Numbered from the stretch's first letter, positions 52,950 through 63,998 are shown. The stretch is 64,000 nt of DNA from Bacteroidota bacterium (GCA_021812985.1 JAKAMG010000011.1:17412-81411); one strand, 5' to 3'. Numbers and translations: made by a program. Notes: generated by a model not told the origin, from the letters alone.

Positions 52950-54236
52950 TCAGTCCTCGTGTTGGTGAGTCGCCGTTTTGTCAACAATTTTTATTTCAGA
53001 TTTATCGACGATGTAATTGAACATCTCGTTGAAGAGGAGCTTGTTCTTGACGTCGTCCGAACTCTTGTAGAAATCGAGGAGCTTCGACCTGTCGAGTCTG
53101 TATTTCGAAGCTTCGTCCTCCGCGGTCCGTTCGAGCACCGCATCATCCACCTTGAGATTTTCCTTCTGGATTATGGAAGCGGCGAGGAGGTTCCATTTAA
53201 CCGCCCGAACGGCAGCTTCCCTGTACCTCTCCTTCACGAAGTTGTCGTCGACCTCCTGGTTCTCCGATCTCTTCTTCAGCTCCTCTATCATATCGTTGAG
53301 GTACTCGTCCACCATGCTCTCCGGGACCTCGAACTCATTCTGCTTGAGAAGCTCTTCGGCAATTTTGTCTCTGAGCTCTTCCTCCGCCCGGTCCTCGTAG
53401 TAATGCTCGAGTTCCCTCTCGATGTCATTCTTAAGCGCGTCGAGAGTCTCCATCTTCCCTCCGGAGACCTTCTTTGCAAACTCATCATTAAGCTCCGGCA
53501 TTACAAACTTCTCGAGCTTTTTCACAGTTACCTTGAAAGGTTTCTTTCCTGCGGGCTGGCTCGACTTGTCGAACGTCTCGAGCTCGAGGTTAAACTCGTC
53601 TCCCGCCTTGGACTTCGTGAGCCGGGCTTGTATTTCCGACAGCTCGGGGGCCTTGCTTCGGAGATCGACCTTATAATTCTCACGCCTCTGTCCGATGAGC
53701 GGGACGCCCTTGTCATCGGTCACCTGCAAATCAACAGTCACCACCGCCTTATCGTCCTCGAGTGTCTCAACCTCCTGCAACTCCGCGTTTGCCTCGCGTA
53801 TGTGCATCAGCTCGTGGTCAATCGTCTCTGGACCGATCTTATACATCGCGCGTTCGAGCGTCATTCCCATGTAACCCTTCGGCTCTATGGCAGGAACAAC
53901 CTCGAAGGTCAGGAAGAAATGGAGAGGATCGCCGGTCCTGCGCGCGTCAAAATTGTAATCTATTACCCCGGCAATCTTTGTGCTCTCCTTGTCAAAGATG
54001 TCCTTCACGATATCGTTGACGATATCCGGTATCGACTCGGTTTCGATCTGCTCGCCGTATCTCTTCTTGACTATTTCGATTGGGGTCTTCCCCTTCCTGA
54101 ATCCGGGGACCGCCGCGTTCTTTTGGAAATCGGTATATGCCGATTCAAACTTATCTTTAACAAGGTTATCTTCAACAGTTGCCGTTACCTCGAGCTGCTT
54201 CTTCAATCCCCCGAGGTCAAGAATTTTGTACTCCAC
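52950..54236 (-). CDS. tig: Trigger factor
   Basis: [18 protein letters not shown] ribosome-binding signature; location upstream of clpP-clpX. Confidence 0.95.
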   Translation of the reverse strand: MEYKILDLGGLKKQLEVTATVEDNLVKDKFESAYTDFQKNAAVPGFRKGKTPIEIVKKRYGEQIETESIPDIVNDIVKDIFDKESTKIAGVIDYNFDARRTGDPLHFFLTFEVVPAIEPKGYMGMTLERAMYKIGPETIDHELMHIREANAELQEVETLEDDKAVVTVDLQVTDDKGVPLIGQRRENYKVDLRSKAPELSEIQARLTKSKAGDEFNLELETFDKSSQPAGKKPFKVTVKKLEKFVMPELNDEFAKKVSGGKMETLDALKNDIERELEHYYEDRAEEELRDKIAEELLKQNEFEVPESMVDEYLNDMIEELKKRSENQEVDDNFVKERYREAAVRAVKWNLLAASIIQKENLKVDDAVLERTAEDEASKYRLDRSKLLDFYKSSDDVKNKLLFNEMFNYIVDKSEIKIVDKTATHQHED

Positions 54237-54417
54237 TTTCTTTCCTTTCCCGAAACATGATTTCGGATGTTGTTTTGTTTCGCCCGTTCGAGTCTTCCCG
54301 GATTCTTCATTTCTCCCCGAGTTTCACGCGACAGAGATGGCTTTTGGCGACTGAGCCGCGCCGGTCCCGGACAATAGCGTCTTGCCGGACTGACTTCGCG
54401 ATATCATTCTCAATAAG

Positions 54418-54500
54418 TGGGTAGAGGGGGACTCGAACCCCCATCCCGTTGAGGGACTAGCTCCTAAGGCTAGCGCGTCTGCCAATTTCGCCATCTACCC
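54418..54500 (-). tRNA. tRNA-Leu (anticodon TAG), CCA not encoded
   Basis: GGGTAGA/TCTACCC acceptor stem; TGGCGAAATTGGCAGACGC D-arm; CTAGC-CTTAGGA-GCTAG anticodon arm; GGGGGTTCGAGTCCCCC T-arm; variable arm present. Confidence 0.95.
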
Positions 54501-54846
54501 GCTCAATCAACAGGCGTGCAAAGTCAGATGAGACACACCTCTCTAGCAGGCTTGTAAATATAACTCCTGAGCACTCAATCTTCAAAAGAGGTCAAAATCA
54601 CCCAAAACGAGCTCTTTGCAGCGCCGGCGCCCCTCAAGAGTTCCGGATCGATTTGTTTGCTTCCTTCACTTTCACCGGATACCACCATAAAGCAGATTCA
54701 GTCAGGCCTTGAGTCCCCCAAAGATTTGATTTCAGTCGCGCTTTCGCTAATTTCCTCTTCAAGGGTCCCGCCAGGTCGCGCGGCGATCTTTCCCAGCCGG
54801 CCTTCTTAGTGACTTACAGGCCGTACCCCTTATCAAAGGAGGAAGT

Positions 54847-55911
54847 TTGGACATAAAGTACACCCCCATTTCGACAGTGGGCGAGTTCGGACTCGTCGAG
54901 AAGTTCGCGTCCCTTGCGGCGCGTTATCAGAACCCAAACGTGATCAGCTCAATAGGGGACGATGCCGCGGTGCTGAGGCCGACACCCGGCAAGCTGACTG
55001 TTGTGACTACTGATGTCATGGTTCAAAACGTACACTACGACGCTTCTTACACTTCGATGAAGCACCTCGGGCAGAAGGCGGCCGCCGTAAATTTGAGCGA
55101 CATCGCCGCCATGTCCGCGCTCCCGACCGCCGCATTCGTTTCGCTGGGAATACACTCGAACATCAGTCTCGAAATGATAGAGGAATTCTACGATGCGCTG
55201 ACAGCTGAATTCGGCAAGCACGGCTGCAGCGTCGCGGGAGGGGATACTAGCGCTTCCCCAGTCGGCTTCTTCGCCAGCGTCACGGTCTCCGGCGAAGTAG
55301 AGCCTGAGCGGCTCGCCGTCAGGAGCGGCGCAAAGGTTGGGGACGTCGTGTGCGTGTCTGGCGACCTCGGGAGGGCACACGCGGGATTGAAGATCCTTCA
55401 GAGGGAGAAAAGCAGATACGTCGAAGCTGGACAACCTGCAGACTTCGCACCGGATTTCGAAGGATTCGATACCGCCCTTCAGAAACACCTGATCCCTGAC
55501 GTTAGGATAACCCTCTCCAGGGAGATCAGCGAAAAGATCCGCCTCCACTCTTTGATAGACGTCAGCGACGGACTCATTTCGGACATGATGCACATCTGCG
55601 TGTCGAGCGGCGTCGCCGCCGAACTAAGCGAGGAATTCATCCCTCTGGATCCTATCACCAGGCGTGTCGCGGAGGAGTTCAAGGAAGACCCGTTATCGTA
55701 CGCCCTTTTCGGCGGAGAAGATTACGAACTCCTTTTCACGATCGCGGAAGAAGATTTTCCGAAGCTGTACTCTCTCCAGGGAAACGTCAGAGCGATCGGT
55801 AGAATCATGGAGGGCGAGGCGCGGGTCAAAATTAAAAGGGTGAACGGCGAAAACGAAGAATATTCCGGCTATCCCTCGTACCAGCATTTCGCGAAGAGGA
55901 ACTCCCTTTAG
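54847..55911 (+). CDS. thiL: Thiamine-monophosphate kinase (TTG start)
   Basis: GEFGLVEKFA, IGDDAAVL, TTDVMVQNVHY, AGGDTSASP, DVSDGLISDM; SD AAAGGAGG before TTG. Confidence 0.95.
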   Translation: MDIKYTPISTVGEFGLVEKFASLAARYQNPNVISSIGDDAAVLRPTPGKLTVVTTDVMVQNVHYDASYTSMKHLGQKAAAVNLSDIAAMSALPTAAFVSLGIHSNISLEMIEEFYDALTAEFGKHGCSVAGGDTSASPVGFFASVTVSGEVEPERLAVRSGAKVGDVVCVSGDLGRAHAGLKILQREKSRYVEAGQPADFAPDFEGFDTALQKHLIPDVRITLSREISEKIRLHSLIDVSDGLISDMMHICVSSGVAAELSEEFIPLDPITRRVAEEFKEDPLSYALFGGEDYELLFTIAEEDFPKLYSLQGNVRAIGRIMEGEARVKIKRVNGENEEYSGYPSYQHFAKRNSL

Positions 55912-56672
55912 GAGAGTCTCCCCTTAGATATTGAGGCAACGAGGGCGGGGTTGTCTGAAATGACTCCGTCTACGTTCATCGATATCATCTTCTCTATCCT
56001 TCTCCTCCCGTTGACCGTGTAGACGAACACCTTTATACCAAGATCATGGAACTGGTGTACCACCGTCCTGTTCAGGAAGAGGTGGTTCAGCACCACCGCC
56101 TGCGCCCCGTACTGAAGGGGGAAGGACCGCGGCGTAGGGTTGAGGTTGTGCCTGTACAGCGGGGCGAAGCGAAGATGCGGCCTGAGGTAATTGAGGATTC
56201 GGAGCGCTTCGAGATTGAAGGAGGAGAATATGACTTCGTCGGTCATTCGGTGCCGCTCCACAATCTTAACACACTTCTCTACGAGCTCGGCGGCGCCATT
56301 GTGCCGCCGGTGCTTCATCTCTATGTTGAGGCGCACCTTCCCCCTGGCAAGCTCGAGGACTTCATCAAGGAAGGGTACTTTTTCGTCGGAGTATGAGCCA
56401 TTGAACCAGAGCCCCGCGTCGAGAGATCTTATATTGTCCGCGCTTATCCTGTTTACGAGCCCGGTTCCATTTGTGGTTCTGCCCAGGCGGTAGTCATGAA
56501 AGACAATGACGTTGCCGTCGCCTGTAAGCATAACGTCCATCTCGAGCATGTTGGCCCCCGCCCTGATACCCTTCTCAAAAGCGGCAATCGTGTTCTCCGG
56601 GGCTTCTGCCGAGAACCCGCGGTGAGCCACGTTGTAGAAACGTACCCCGTCTCCAAAAAGTGATTGAACCAT
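55908..56672 (-). CDS. Glycerophosphodiester phosphodiesterase family protein
   Basis: AHRGFSAEAPENTIAAFEKGIRAGANMLEMDVMLTGDGNVIVFHD. Confidence 0.95.
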   Translation of the reverse strand: MVQSLFGDGVRFYNVAHRGFSAEAPENTIAAFEKGIRAGANMLEMDVMLTGDGNVIVFHDYRLGRTTNGTGLVNRISADNIRSLDAGLWFNGSYSDEKVPFLDEVLELARGKVRLNIEMKHRRHNGAAELVEKCVKIVERHRMTDEVIFSSFNLEALRILNYLRPHLRFAPLYRHNLNPTPRSFPLQYGAQAVVLNHLFLNRTVVHQFHDLGIKVFVYTVNGRRRIEKMISMNVDGVISDNPALVASISKGRLS

Positions 56673-56752
56673 ATCAGCGTTCAGCAGTCAGCCGTCCGAT
56701 CCCAGGGTTCGCCTGATCGCGGACCGCCGACCGCTGATTGCGCACTAATGAA

Positions 56753-57778
56753 TCACTTCAGCTTTATGCTGTTTACCGCCTTCTCAAAAGCCTGCTCAAA
56801 GTTGGCCGAATACTTCTTCTGGCTTTCTTCGTTCCAGGTCAGGATAAGGCGGATCCAGTTGTTGTTCTTGACGACGAAATAAACGCGACGCTGTATCCCC
56901 TTTACTGGCGAGTAGGATATCATGTATGCTTCCAGGCCGTCGAGTTGTATCTTTTGGCTCTTTGAATTGGGGTAATTACCCTTGTTCTGATCGAACACCT
57001 TGTCGACGTTGAGTTTCTTCGCGTCAAGCACATCGCCCTGAATCGTGCAATCCTGGAAATAGCCTTTGATGTTAACGGAGGTCTTGACGTCACCGGATGC
57101 TCCGCCAGCGGTTGCCGTGAAGTTATCGGGATACTGGATCGTGAAGTAATCGTTCTGGAACGCCTTCGTCGTGGTCGACGGAACCAGGTCCTCAGGGAGC
57201 TGCTCCTTCGCGACAGCCTTTGGAATAATATGATAAGTAGTCGCGACGGTGTCGAAGACCGGGGCGTAGCGTTTGAACTCCTTGTTGAATCCCTGACACT
57301 CGTAGCCATACTCCACGCTGTCCGCGACGGTGAGTATCGCATAGCCATAGATAGTATTCTTACTGTCGAGCCTAAGCGCGTAGGGGACCTTCACAGCCTG
57401 GTTGCCTGCAAGCGTCGCCTGCACGTCAGGGTCGATCTGGGCCTGCTGCTGTCTCAGGTTATCCTTGAACTGCTCGACCACGTCCTGAAGCTTCTGTCCT
57501 CCCACATTCTGCGCATAAATATAAATTCTAACCCCCGGCTTGGAGCTCGATGTGGGATCCGCGAACTTGTTCCAGGCATCCTGTGTGTTGTAAACGTTCA
57601 GTTTTCCCGGCTCGCTTGATTGCTGCCAGCCTGACGGGAGGTCGATGCTAAACATGTTCAATCCGTCTCTGTAATTCTGCAACGGAGGAACCGTGACAGG
57701 CGTCTCTTTCTGGCAAGCTGCGAACATCACCGCCAGAGCGGTAACGATCAGGAATTCTTTAACGATTCTAGAATGCAT
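56753..57778 (-). CDS. Lipoprotein of unknown function, PsbP-like
   Basis: Signal and lipobox VTALAVMFAAC; start set at MHSRIVKEF; FSIDLPSGWQQ resembles PsbP-type domains. Confidence 0.7.
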   Translation of the reverse strand: MHSRIVKEFLIVTALAVMFAACQKETPVTVPPLQNYRDGLNMFSIDLPSGWQQSSEPGKLNVYNTQDAWNKFADPTSSSKPGVRIYIYAQNVGGQKLQDVVEQFKDNLRQQQAQIDPDVQATLAGNQAVKVPYALRLDSKNTIYGYAILTVADSVEYGYECQGFNKEFKRYAPVFDTVATTYHIIPKAVAKEQLPEDLVPSTTTKAFQNDYFTIQYPDNFTATAGGASGDVKTSVNIKGYFQDCTIQGDVLDAKKLNVDKVFDQNKGNYPNSKSQKIQLDGLEAYMISYSPVKGIQRRVYFVVKNNNWIRLILTWNEESQKKYSANFEQAFEKAVNSIKLK

Positions 57779-58004
57779 CTTTTTGCGCTCCTCTATTTGG
57801 TATGCCTGACTCTTTATCCGGAGGTGCACTGGGGTCTGTCGCTCAAACCTCCGGCTGCGGGAAATATATCAACCAGGCGAAGAAATAACAACATTTATTG
57901 TATTCCCGGGGCTCCTGCCGCGGCTGCATTTACCCGCACGCTGGAGGAATTTATTACGCGATTCATTTAAATTGTCAGTCGACAAAAAAGCCAAAGGGGC
58001 AAAA

Positions 58005-60185
58005 ATGAAAACTCTTGCAACCAGATTAGCTTCGCTGGCGATATGTACGGCACTCCTCTCAATTGCCGGGTGCTCGTCGTATCAGACCGCGAAATCAAAC
58101 GACCAGGTCTACTTCAACCCTGATACCGTGAAGGCGGGAAGGTTCGACAACGGAAAGATGTGGACTTTCGACTACCCCCCGATGAACTACTTCAAGGAGG
58201 AGTATAACTTCTCCCCCGATTCTGCGTGGTTCGCGAAGTCTAGACTTTCGGCCCTTCGCCTCCCCGGCTGCTCGGCGTCATTCATCTCAGCGGACGGATT
58301 GGTCCTCACCAACCACCACTGCGCAAGATACGCGCTTGATAAGGTGAATAAGCCGGGCGAGGATCTTCCGGACAGCGGCTTCTACGCGCCGACACTTTCC
58401 GACGAGAGGAAAGTGGAAGGGATGTACGCCGACCAGCTCGTCCTCATCAAGGACGTGACCGCCGAAGTTCAGAAGGCATTCCAAACCGGCGCAACCGATG
58501 AGCAGAAAGTTGCCAACGGAAACGCCGAGATGCGGAAGATCCAGAAGGAATACTGGCAAAAGTACAAAGAGTCAGATCCCGCAGACTCCATGATTTTTCA
58601 GGTGGTAACCTTCTATAATGGAGGAAAGTATTCTCTGTACGGCTACCATCGCTACACCGATGTAAGGCTCGTATTTGCGCCTCAGATGATCGTCGCGTAT
58701 TTCGGAGGTGATTACGATAACTTCACTTACCCCAGATACGACCTCGATTTCTCGCTCTTCAGGGTGTACGGTAACGACGGGAAACCGCTTCACACTGAAG
58801 ACTACTTCAAGTGGAGTACGAACGGCGCGACAAGCGGCGAGCCCGTCTTCGTAATTGGCAACCCTGGTAGAACCGGACGCCAGATATCGGTGGCGCAACT
58901 TGAATTCAACCGAGACTACGCATATCCATTCATCGTGAAGCTCCTCGGAGATCTCCAGTCGGTCTACTCGCGCTACATCGAACAGCATCCGGACAAGAAG
59001 CTCGACTATCAGACGAGGCTTTTCGGGATATCTAATTCGCTCAAGGCTTACACCGGCATGCTGGGCGGACTCCGCGATCCCTACCTCATGGCAAGGAAAG
59101 AGGCATTCGAACGCGGCTTCAGGGCGGAGGTCGCCAAGAATCCAGCGCTCGAGGAGAAGTACGGCTCCGTATGGAACGAGCTCAAGAAGGTAGAGGGACA
59201 AAAGTCCGAGTTGTTCGCGAAGAGCGTAGCCTACAACGTGGCGGGATTCGGGGGGTCGTCATATTTCACACTAGCCTCGAAGCTGGTCCGATTCGCAAAG
59301 ACGATGCAGCTACCGGAGGCGGAGCGTCCCGCCGAAATGAAAGGCGAAGATCTGAAGAAATTCAAGGACAAGTTCTTCCCTGAGAAGTTTGATCCCGAAC
59401 TCGAGAAGGCTCTCCTCGCACTCCAGCTGAACGAGATGCAGTCGTCGCTCGGAACGCAGGATGAAGCCGTGAACACGCTGTTAGGCGGACGCACCGCAGA
59501 GAATGCCGCCAGCTACCTCGCCGGTGAGAGTTCGCTCGGCGACAGCGCAAAGGTGGCAGCCATGCTCGACGGCAGCCCGGAATCGATACTGAACTCCAGC
59601 GATCCGTTCATACAATACATCGTTAAGAACGGAGCCAAAGCGATGGAAGTGGAGCGTGAGTACAACAAGCTCGTGGCGGAAGAAACTTCTGACAACCTTC
59701 TTCTCGGCCGTGCCCTATTCGATGTCTACGGAACTTCCATCCCACCCGATGCGACGTTCACATTGAGGTTGGCTGATGGAGTCGTCGAGGGATATCCGTA
59801 TAACGGAACCCTGGCCCCGACAATGACGACATTCTACGGGCTGTACAACAGGTATTACAGCTTTGGGAAGGAGTATCCGTGGAGTCTCCCCTCGGTTTGG
59901 CAGAATCCCCCGGCTGATTTTAATCTCAGCACGCCGCTCGACTTCGTGATGACGAGCGACATTATCGGAGGAAATTCAGGAAGCCCCGTCATAAACGAGA
60001 AGCGCGAACTCGTCGGATTAATCTTTGACGGTAACATCGAGAGTCTCCCCGGTAACTTCATCTACGTGCCTTCAGTCAACAGGGCGGTCGCGGTCCACTC
60101 TGACGCGATACCTCAGGCACTGAAGTATATCTACCACGCAGACCGGCTCGTGAATGAAATCAAGGACGGAAAGATAGCAGAGTAA
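58005..60185 (+). CDS. S46-family dipeptidyl peptidase (DPP7-type predicted)
   Basis: Lipoprotein/signal N-terminus; VLTNHHCARYAL catalytic His; DIIGGNSGSPVINEKRELVGLIFDGN catalytic Ser region. Confidence 0.93.
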   Translation: MKTLATRLASLAICTALLSIAGCSSYQTAKSNDQVYFNPDTVKAGRFDNGKMWTFDYPPMNYFKEEYNFSPDSAWFAKSRLSALRLPGCSASFISADGLVLTNHHCARYALDKVNKPGEDLPDSGFYAPTLSDERKVEGMYADQLVLIKDVTAEVQKAFQTGATDEQKVANGNAEMRKIQKEYWQKYKESDPADSMIFQVVTFYNGGKYSLYGYHRYTDVRLVFAPQMIVAYFGGDYDNFTYPRYDLDFSLFRVYGNDGKPLHTEDYFKWSTNGATSGEPVFVIGNPGRTGRQISVAQLEFNRDYAYPFIVKLLGDLQSVYSRYIEQHPDKKLDYQTRLFGISNSLKAYTGMLGGLRDPYLMARKEAFERGFRAEVAKNPALEEKYGSVWNELKKVEGQKSELFAKSVAYNVAGFGGSSYFTLASKLVRFAKTMQLPEAERPAEMKGEDLKKFKDKFFPEKFDPELEKALLALQLNEMQSSLGTQDEAVNTLLGGRTAENAASYLAGESSLGDSAKVAAMLDGSPESILNSSDPFIQYIVKNGAKAMEVEREYNKLVAEETSDNLLLGRALFDVYGTSIPPDATFTLRLADGVVEGYPYNGTLAPTMTTFYGLYNRYYSFGKEYPWSLPSVWQNPPADFNLSTPLDFVMTSDIIGGNSGSPVINEKRELVGLIFDGNIESLPGNFIYVPSVNRAVAVHSDAIPQALKYIYHADRLVNEIKDGKIAE

Positions 60186-60221
60186 TCAGGGACAAGAAGT
60201 AAAACGAAGAAAGATGCAAAG

Positions 60222-60262
60222 AGTGGCTGTCGGTCAGGAACCGGCAGCCACTTTTTTATTTT
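60222..60262 (+). terminator. Rho-independent terminator between convergent S46 and M20 genes
   Basis: AGTGGCTG-T-CGGT-CAGGA-ACCG-G-CAGCCACT followed by TTTTTATTTT. Confidence 0.9.
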
Positions 60263-61629
60263 CCGCCAATCTTATCGTAAAGAACCGCGACGGTTTTTAT
60301 CCCGTCGAAGAAATGTCGCAGATAAAGATGTTCGTTTGGTGCGTGGCTGTTTTCATCAGGAAGGCCGAACCCAAGGAGGACGACCGGAGCGCCAAGCGAT
60401 TCCTGGAAGGTCAACACCTCGGGTATAGATCCTCCCTCTCGTATGAAATACGGCTTGGCGCCAAACACCTGCTCGAGCGCAGCTGATGCGGCTCTGACCG
60501 CAGGGTGGTCGATGGGAGTGATGGCCGGCTCACCGCTGTGCAGTTTCTTCAGTTCCACTATGGCCGTCGGAGGGGCGATTTCTCTGACGAAGCTTTCGAA
60601 CAAATCGAGTACTCTTGTCGATTTCTGATCAGGTACCAGACGCATGCTGATTTTCGCGGTAGCCTTGGAGGGTATTATTGTTTTCGCACCTTCGCCCGTA
60701 AACCCGCCAAAGATTCCGTTCACATCGAGCGTCGGCCTGATCCAAAGTCTCTCATTCGTGGAGTATCCATATTCGCCGAAAGGCGCGACAGCACCCGACT
60801 GCCTTAGGAATTCAGCATCCGAGTAGGGCAGCCTGGCAATTTCCTCCCTCTCGACATCTGACACTTGGGCGACGTCATCATAGAAATGTGGCACCGTCAC
60901 CCGACCGTACCTGTCATGCAACCTCGAGATAATATCCGCAAGAACGTGCACGGGATTTTCGACCGCTCCGCCGAACGAACCTGAATGGAGATCGACCTGC
61001 GCGTTTCTGACAGTCAACTCGGTATACGCCATTCCTCTCAGGCCGTAGCAAATCGTCGGCATATCACGCCCGTACATCGCCGTATCTGAAATCACGACGA
61101 CGTCCGCCTTGAGCAGGTCCGCATGAGAGCGAATGAACGGTTCGAGGTGGACGCTCCCTATTTCCTCTTCCCCTTCGAATATGTACTTCAAGTTCACAGG
61201 GAAATCCCCCTCGATAGTCTTCATCGCCTGGAATGCCTTCAGGTGAATGAAGAGCTGTCCCTTGTCATCCGAGGAACCGCGCGCATACAGGTCAGAGCCT
61301 CTCACTGTCGGCTCGAAAGGAGGAGTCTCCCACTCCGAGACAGGATCGACCGGCTGAACATCGTAGTGTCCGTAAACGAGCACGGTCGGCCTCCCGGGTG
61401 AATGTTGATAGTCACCGTATACCAGCGGATTCCCCTCCGTCTCATGCAACTTCACGTTCTCGATTCCGACGGAGCGCATCGCGGCACTGACCGCCTCTGC
61501 GCAACGAAGCATCTCGCCTTTCTTAGTCGGGTCGGCGGATACGCTCTGTATCCGGAGGATCGAACCCAACTCCGCAAGGAATTCCTCCTTGCGTGATTCC
61601 ACAAATTCGAAAAGCCTAGGATAGTCCAA
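60256..61629 (-). CDS. M20-family dipeptidase
   Basis: VLVYGHYDVQPVDP, GSSDDKGQLFIHLKA, FEGEEEIGSVHLEPF, DLHSGSFGGAVENP. Confidence 0.95.
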   Translation of the reverse strand: MDYPRLFEFVESRKEEFLAELGSILRIQSVSADPTKKGEMLRCAEAVSAAMRSVGIENVKLHETEGNPLVYGDYQHSPGRPTVLVYGHYDVQPVDPVSEWETPPFEPTVRGSDLYARGSSDDKGQLFIHLKAFQAMKTIEGDFPVNLKYIFEGEEEIGSVHLEPFIRSHADLLKADVVVISDTAMYGRDMPTICYGLRGMAYTELTVRNAQVDLHSGSFGGAVENPVHVLADIISRLHDRYGRVTVPHFYDDVAQVSDVEREEIARLPYSDAEFLRQSGAVAPFGEYGYSTNERLWIRPTLDVNGIFGGFTGEGAKTIIPSKATAKISMRLVPDQKSTRVLDLFESFVREIAPPTAIVELKKLHSGEPAITPIDHPAVRAASAALEQVFGAKPYFIREGGSIPEVLTFQESLGAPVVLLGFGLPDENSHAPNEHLYLRHFFDGIKTVAVLYDKIGGK

Positions 61630-61753
61630 CTCAACCTCCGTTCATTTTCAACATGTCAATATACTAAAACGAGGTAACATGAGGACGCAGGCCCAGGAGG
61701 CACATCGTAGGGGGGCGATCAATGATAAACATCCGGTCGACCACTTCACTGTA

Positions 61754-62182
61754 TCAAACCCTCCCGCCGTCGTCGGGCATTGAGACAACGAGCGTGTACT
61801 GTAAAAGGGGGAGGTCGGGAAGTTAAGCACGCAGGTGATAATCACACACACAGTTACACAAGCCTGCCGCCGTATCCGTGACCCCCAGAAGGATTGTATC
61901 GCCTTTCAACAAACTTGTCACGCTGAACCTGCCGGAATGCTGACAACTGTTTCCAATCAGACAAAACTCGAAAGCGAGTGTGTCGGTAAAACTATAGAAG
62001 AAACAAGAATTCCCCGCTGCCGAAGAGGCCCGATGGAGACTGCTGACGCAGCCTTTTAACTGATAGATTCTTGCCTGGAGTGCCGACTCCCCGGGCGAAG
62101 TGGACTTGTCCGAGCAACTCACACACAGACACGATGCCGCGAATGGGAGAAAAGAACGATGCGACTCTTTTAATCTTGACAC
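61754..62182 (-). pseudogene. Candidate lipoprotein gene interrupted by an in-frame TAA
   Basis: GTG start; lipobox CLCVSC; frame reads ...CNCVCDYHLRA*LPDLPLLQYTLVVSMPDDGGRV* (stops at 61823 and 61754). Confidence 0.45.
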
Positions 62183-62243
62183 CTCCGTTGTTTGATGGCA
62201 AAGGTGCTTGGAATTATCGTCGTATCAGAACTACGATCGAAGT

Positions 62244-63998
62244 CTATTTGCCGGAGCGGGAATACTCCGTCATTTGCTTCGTAAGGTCGAGAGGGTATTC
62301 AATCTTCACGTCGGCCACATTTCCTCGCTTGTCGATGACCGGACTGAGATCAGGCATGACAAACCCGGTGTAGGCAGAAAGCTTCAATTTCCTGACACGT
62401 CTGACGACCTCGTCGCGCCACGCGGTATTGATCTTAAGGCCATAGGTGTCGACGAGATGCCTCCCCGCCTCAAGATCACCTTCAGCCTTTATCCGCATTA
62501 CTTCAGCGAGGAGCTTTCCGACAGCTTGGCGCATCTTCATGTAATCCCTGATATGGAAGTACGTTTTGCCCTTCCTTCTGACGACCTCGATGGAGTCGGA
62601 GTTCTCCATGATATACTGAACTACCATCTGCCGGTTCTTCATGTGATCTTCCTCGAGCTGAATTCCACACGGAATCCTGCGGAGCTGAAGGAACACGTTC
62701 CTGACGTATGCGTCGTACATCTCCTTACTGACATCGTCTGACTCAACCATCTTCAGTTTCTTCAACCTTGGGTCGAACACGTTCCAAAGGGCTACCAGAT
62801 CAGCCCTTGCCTCCTCAAGCGTGGAGTAGTAACCGGGGAGATGATCGGCGGGGTCGCCCTTCAACCGATTGCTGACCCTGCCGGACGCGTGGCCGAGTAC
62901 CTCATGCATCCCGGTATGGAGATCGTCAGCAATCTGCCCGTATTTCTTGGCGCGCCTGACTTCCTCCTTGTCGAAGCAGAATTCTTCCAGAAGGCCTTTC
63001 GGCTCCGATGCCTTGTAGGCCGCCACGACGTTATGAAGGAGGACGCTCTTGGATCCGTGCGTCTGCCTTATCGCCTGTTCGTTGGGGAGGTTTATCCCTA
63101 TCGCGCTGATGGGGCCCGCGTCGCCGGTCTCCACAATCACATTTACTACGTTCGCGATGGGCGCCTTCACTTTCTTCTTCCTGTACTCATCCTTCCATGG
63201 AGCTCTGTCCTCGAAATACTGCGCGTTGGCGGCGAGTTTTCTCATGAGGTTAGTCTGTTCTTTGTTCGTGAAGTAGATAACGGATTCGAATTTCCCTTTT
63301 TGTCCGCGCGGATCCATATACACTTCGATGAAGCCGAGTATGAAATCGACGTTAGGCGAATCCTTTACCCAATTGATATTGAACTTCTCCCAGTCGGCCA
63401 GATCTCCTGTGCGGAAGAACCGGATAAGCAGATTTACGCTTTTGGCCTGGCGTTCATCCGCCGCGTACGCCCTGGCCTTTTCAAGATTCGTTATGATCTC
63501 AGAAAGCTCCTGAGAGTACATGCCGGGGGGAACGCGCCCATTGCCCGCCCTCCATACTATTTCCTCGATCCTTCCGTCTCGCGATACAACCTTGGAATTC
63601 AGCGGATTCTTTTCTTTGTCCTTCTTTGCCCACCTATCGACTTCTCCCGTGGTCAGCCCCTCATAAAAATTATTGGCACTTTGAGATATGAAGTCGTGTC
63701 CCGGAGTCTTGTCCGTAACCACATTTAAATATTCAGGATCGAACATAGCCCGCCTGACTTGCCTGAAAACTTTCATTCGGTCTTCCGAGATCCGGGAAGG
63801 AGTCCCGCGATTCTGCGCAGCCCTGGTCAGCGCAGCTTCGAACTCGCCGGGCGTGCAGGCTGGTATAAACTTTCGCGCTGTTGCGTAGTCATACATCCCG
63901 TTGTTTATCCAGAAGAGCTTCAGGTAATCGCGAATCGACTTCAGTGTCTTCGCGGAGATCCCCTTTGGGCTGAGGAGGATTTCCTGGCACAGCTTCAT
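62244..63998 (-). CDS. Dipeptidyl peptidase III (M49) family, likely 5'-truncated by the right window edge
   Basis: HEVLGH zinc motif and EEARADLVALW; N-terminus looks internal, so it probably continues past 64000. Confidence 0.88.
   Translation of the reverse strand: MKLCQEILLSPKGISAKTLKSIRDYLKLFWINNGMYDYATARKFIPACTPGEFEAALTRAAQNRGTPSRISEDRMKVFRQVRRAMFDPEYLNVVTDKTPGHDFISQSANNFYEGLTTGEVDRWAKKDKEKNPLNSKVVSRDGRIEEIVWRAGNGRVPPGMYSQELSEIITNLEKARAYAADERQAKSVNLLIRFFRTGDLADWEKFNINWVKDSPNVDFILGFIEVYMDPRGQKGKFESVIYFTNKEQTNLMRKLAANAQYFEDRAPWKDEYRKKKVKAPIANVVNVIVETGDAGPISAIGINLPNEQAIRQTHGSKSVLLHNVVAAYKASEPKGLLEEFCFDKEEVRRAKKYGQIADDLHTGMHEVLGHASGRVSNRLKGDPADHLPGYYSTLEEARADLVALWNVFDPRLKKLKMVESDDVSKEMYDAYVRNVFLQLRRIPCGIQLEEDHMKNRQMVVQYIMENSDSIEVVRRKGKTYFHIRDYMKMRQAVGKLLAEVMRIKAEGDLEAGRHLVDTYGLKINTAWRDEVVRRVRKLKLSAYTGFVMPDLSPVIDKRGNVADVKIEYPLDLTKQMTEYSRSGK

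Noticed and set aside
52947-54260. 437-aa plus-strand ORF opposite trigger factor
   Set aside because: Exact antisense mirror of tig, no recognizable domain, Leu/Val/Arg-rich composition typical of codon-bias-driven antisense ORFs
62841-63728. 295-aa plus-strand ORF opposite the M49 peptidase gene
   Set aside because: Antisense artefact; the minus strand carries HEVLGH and EEARAD motifs
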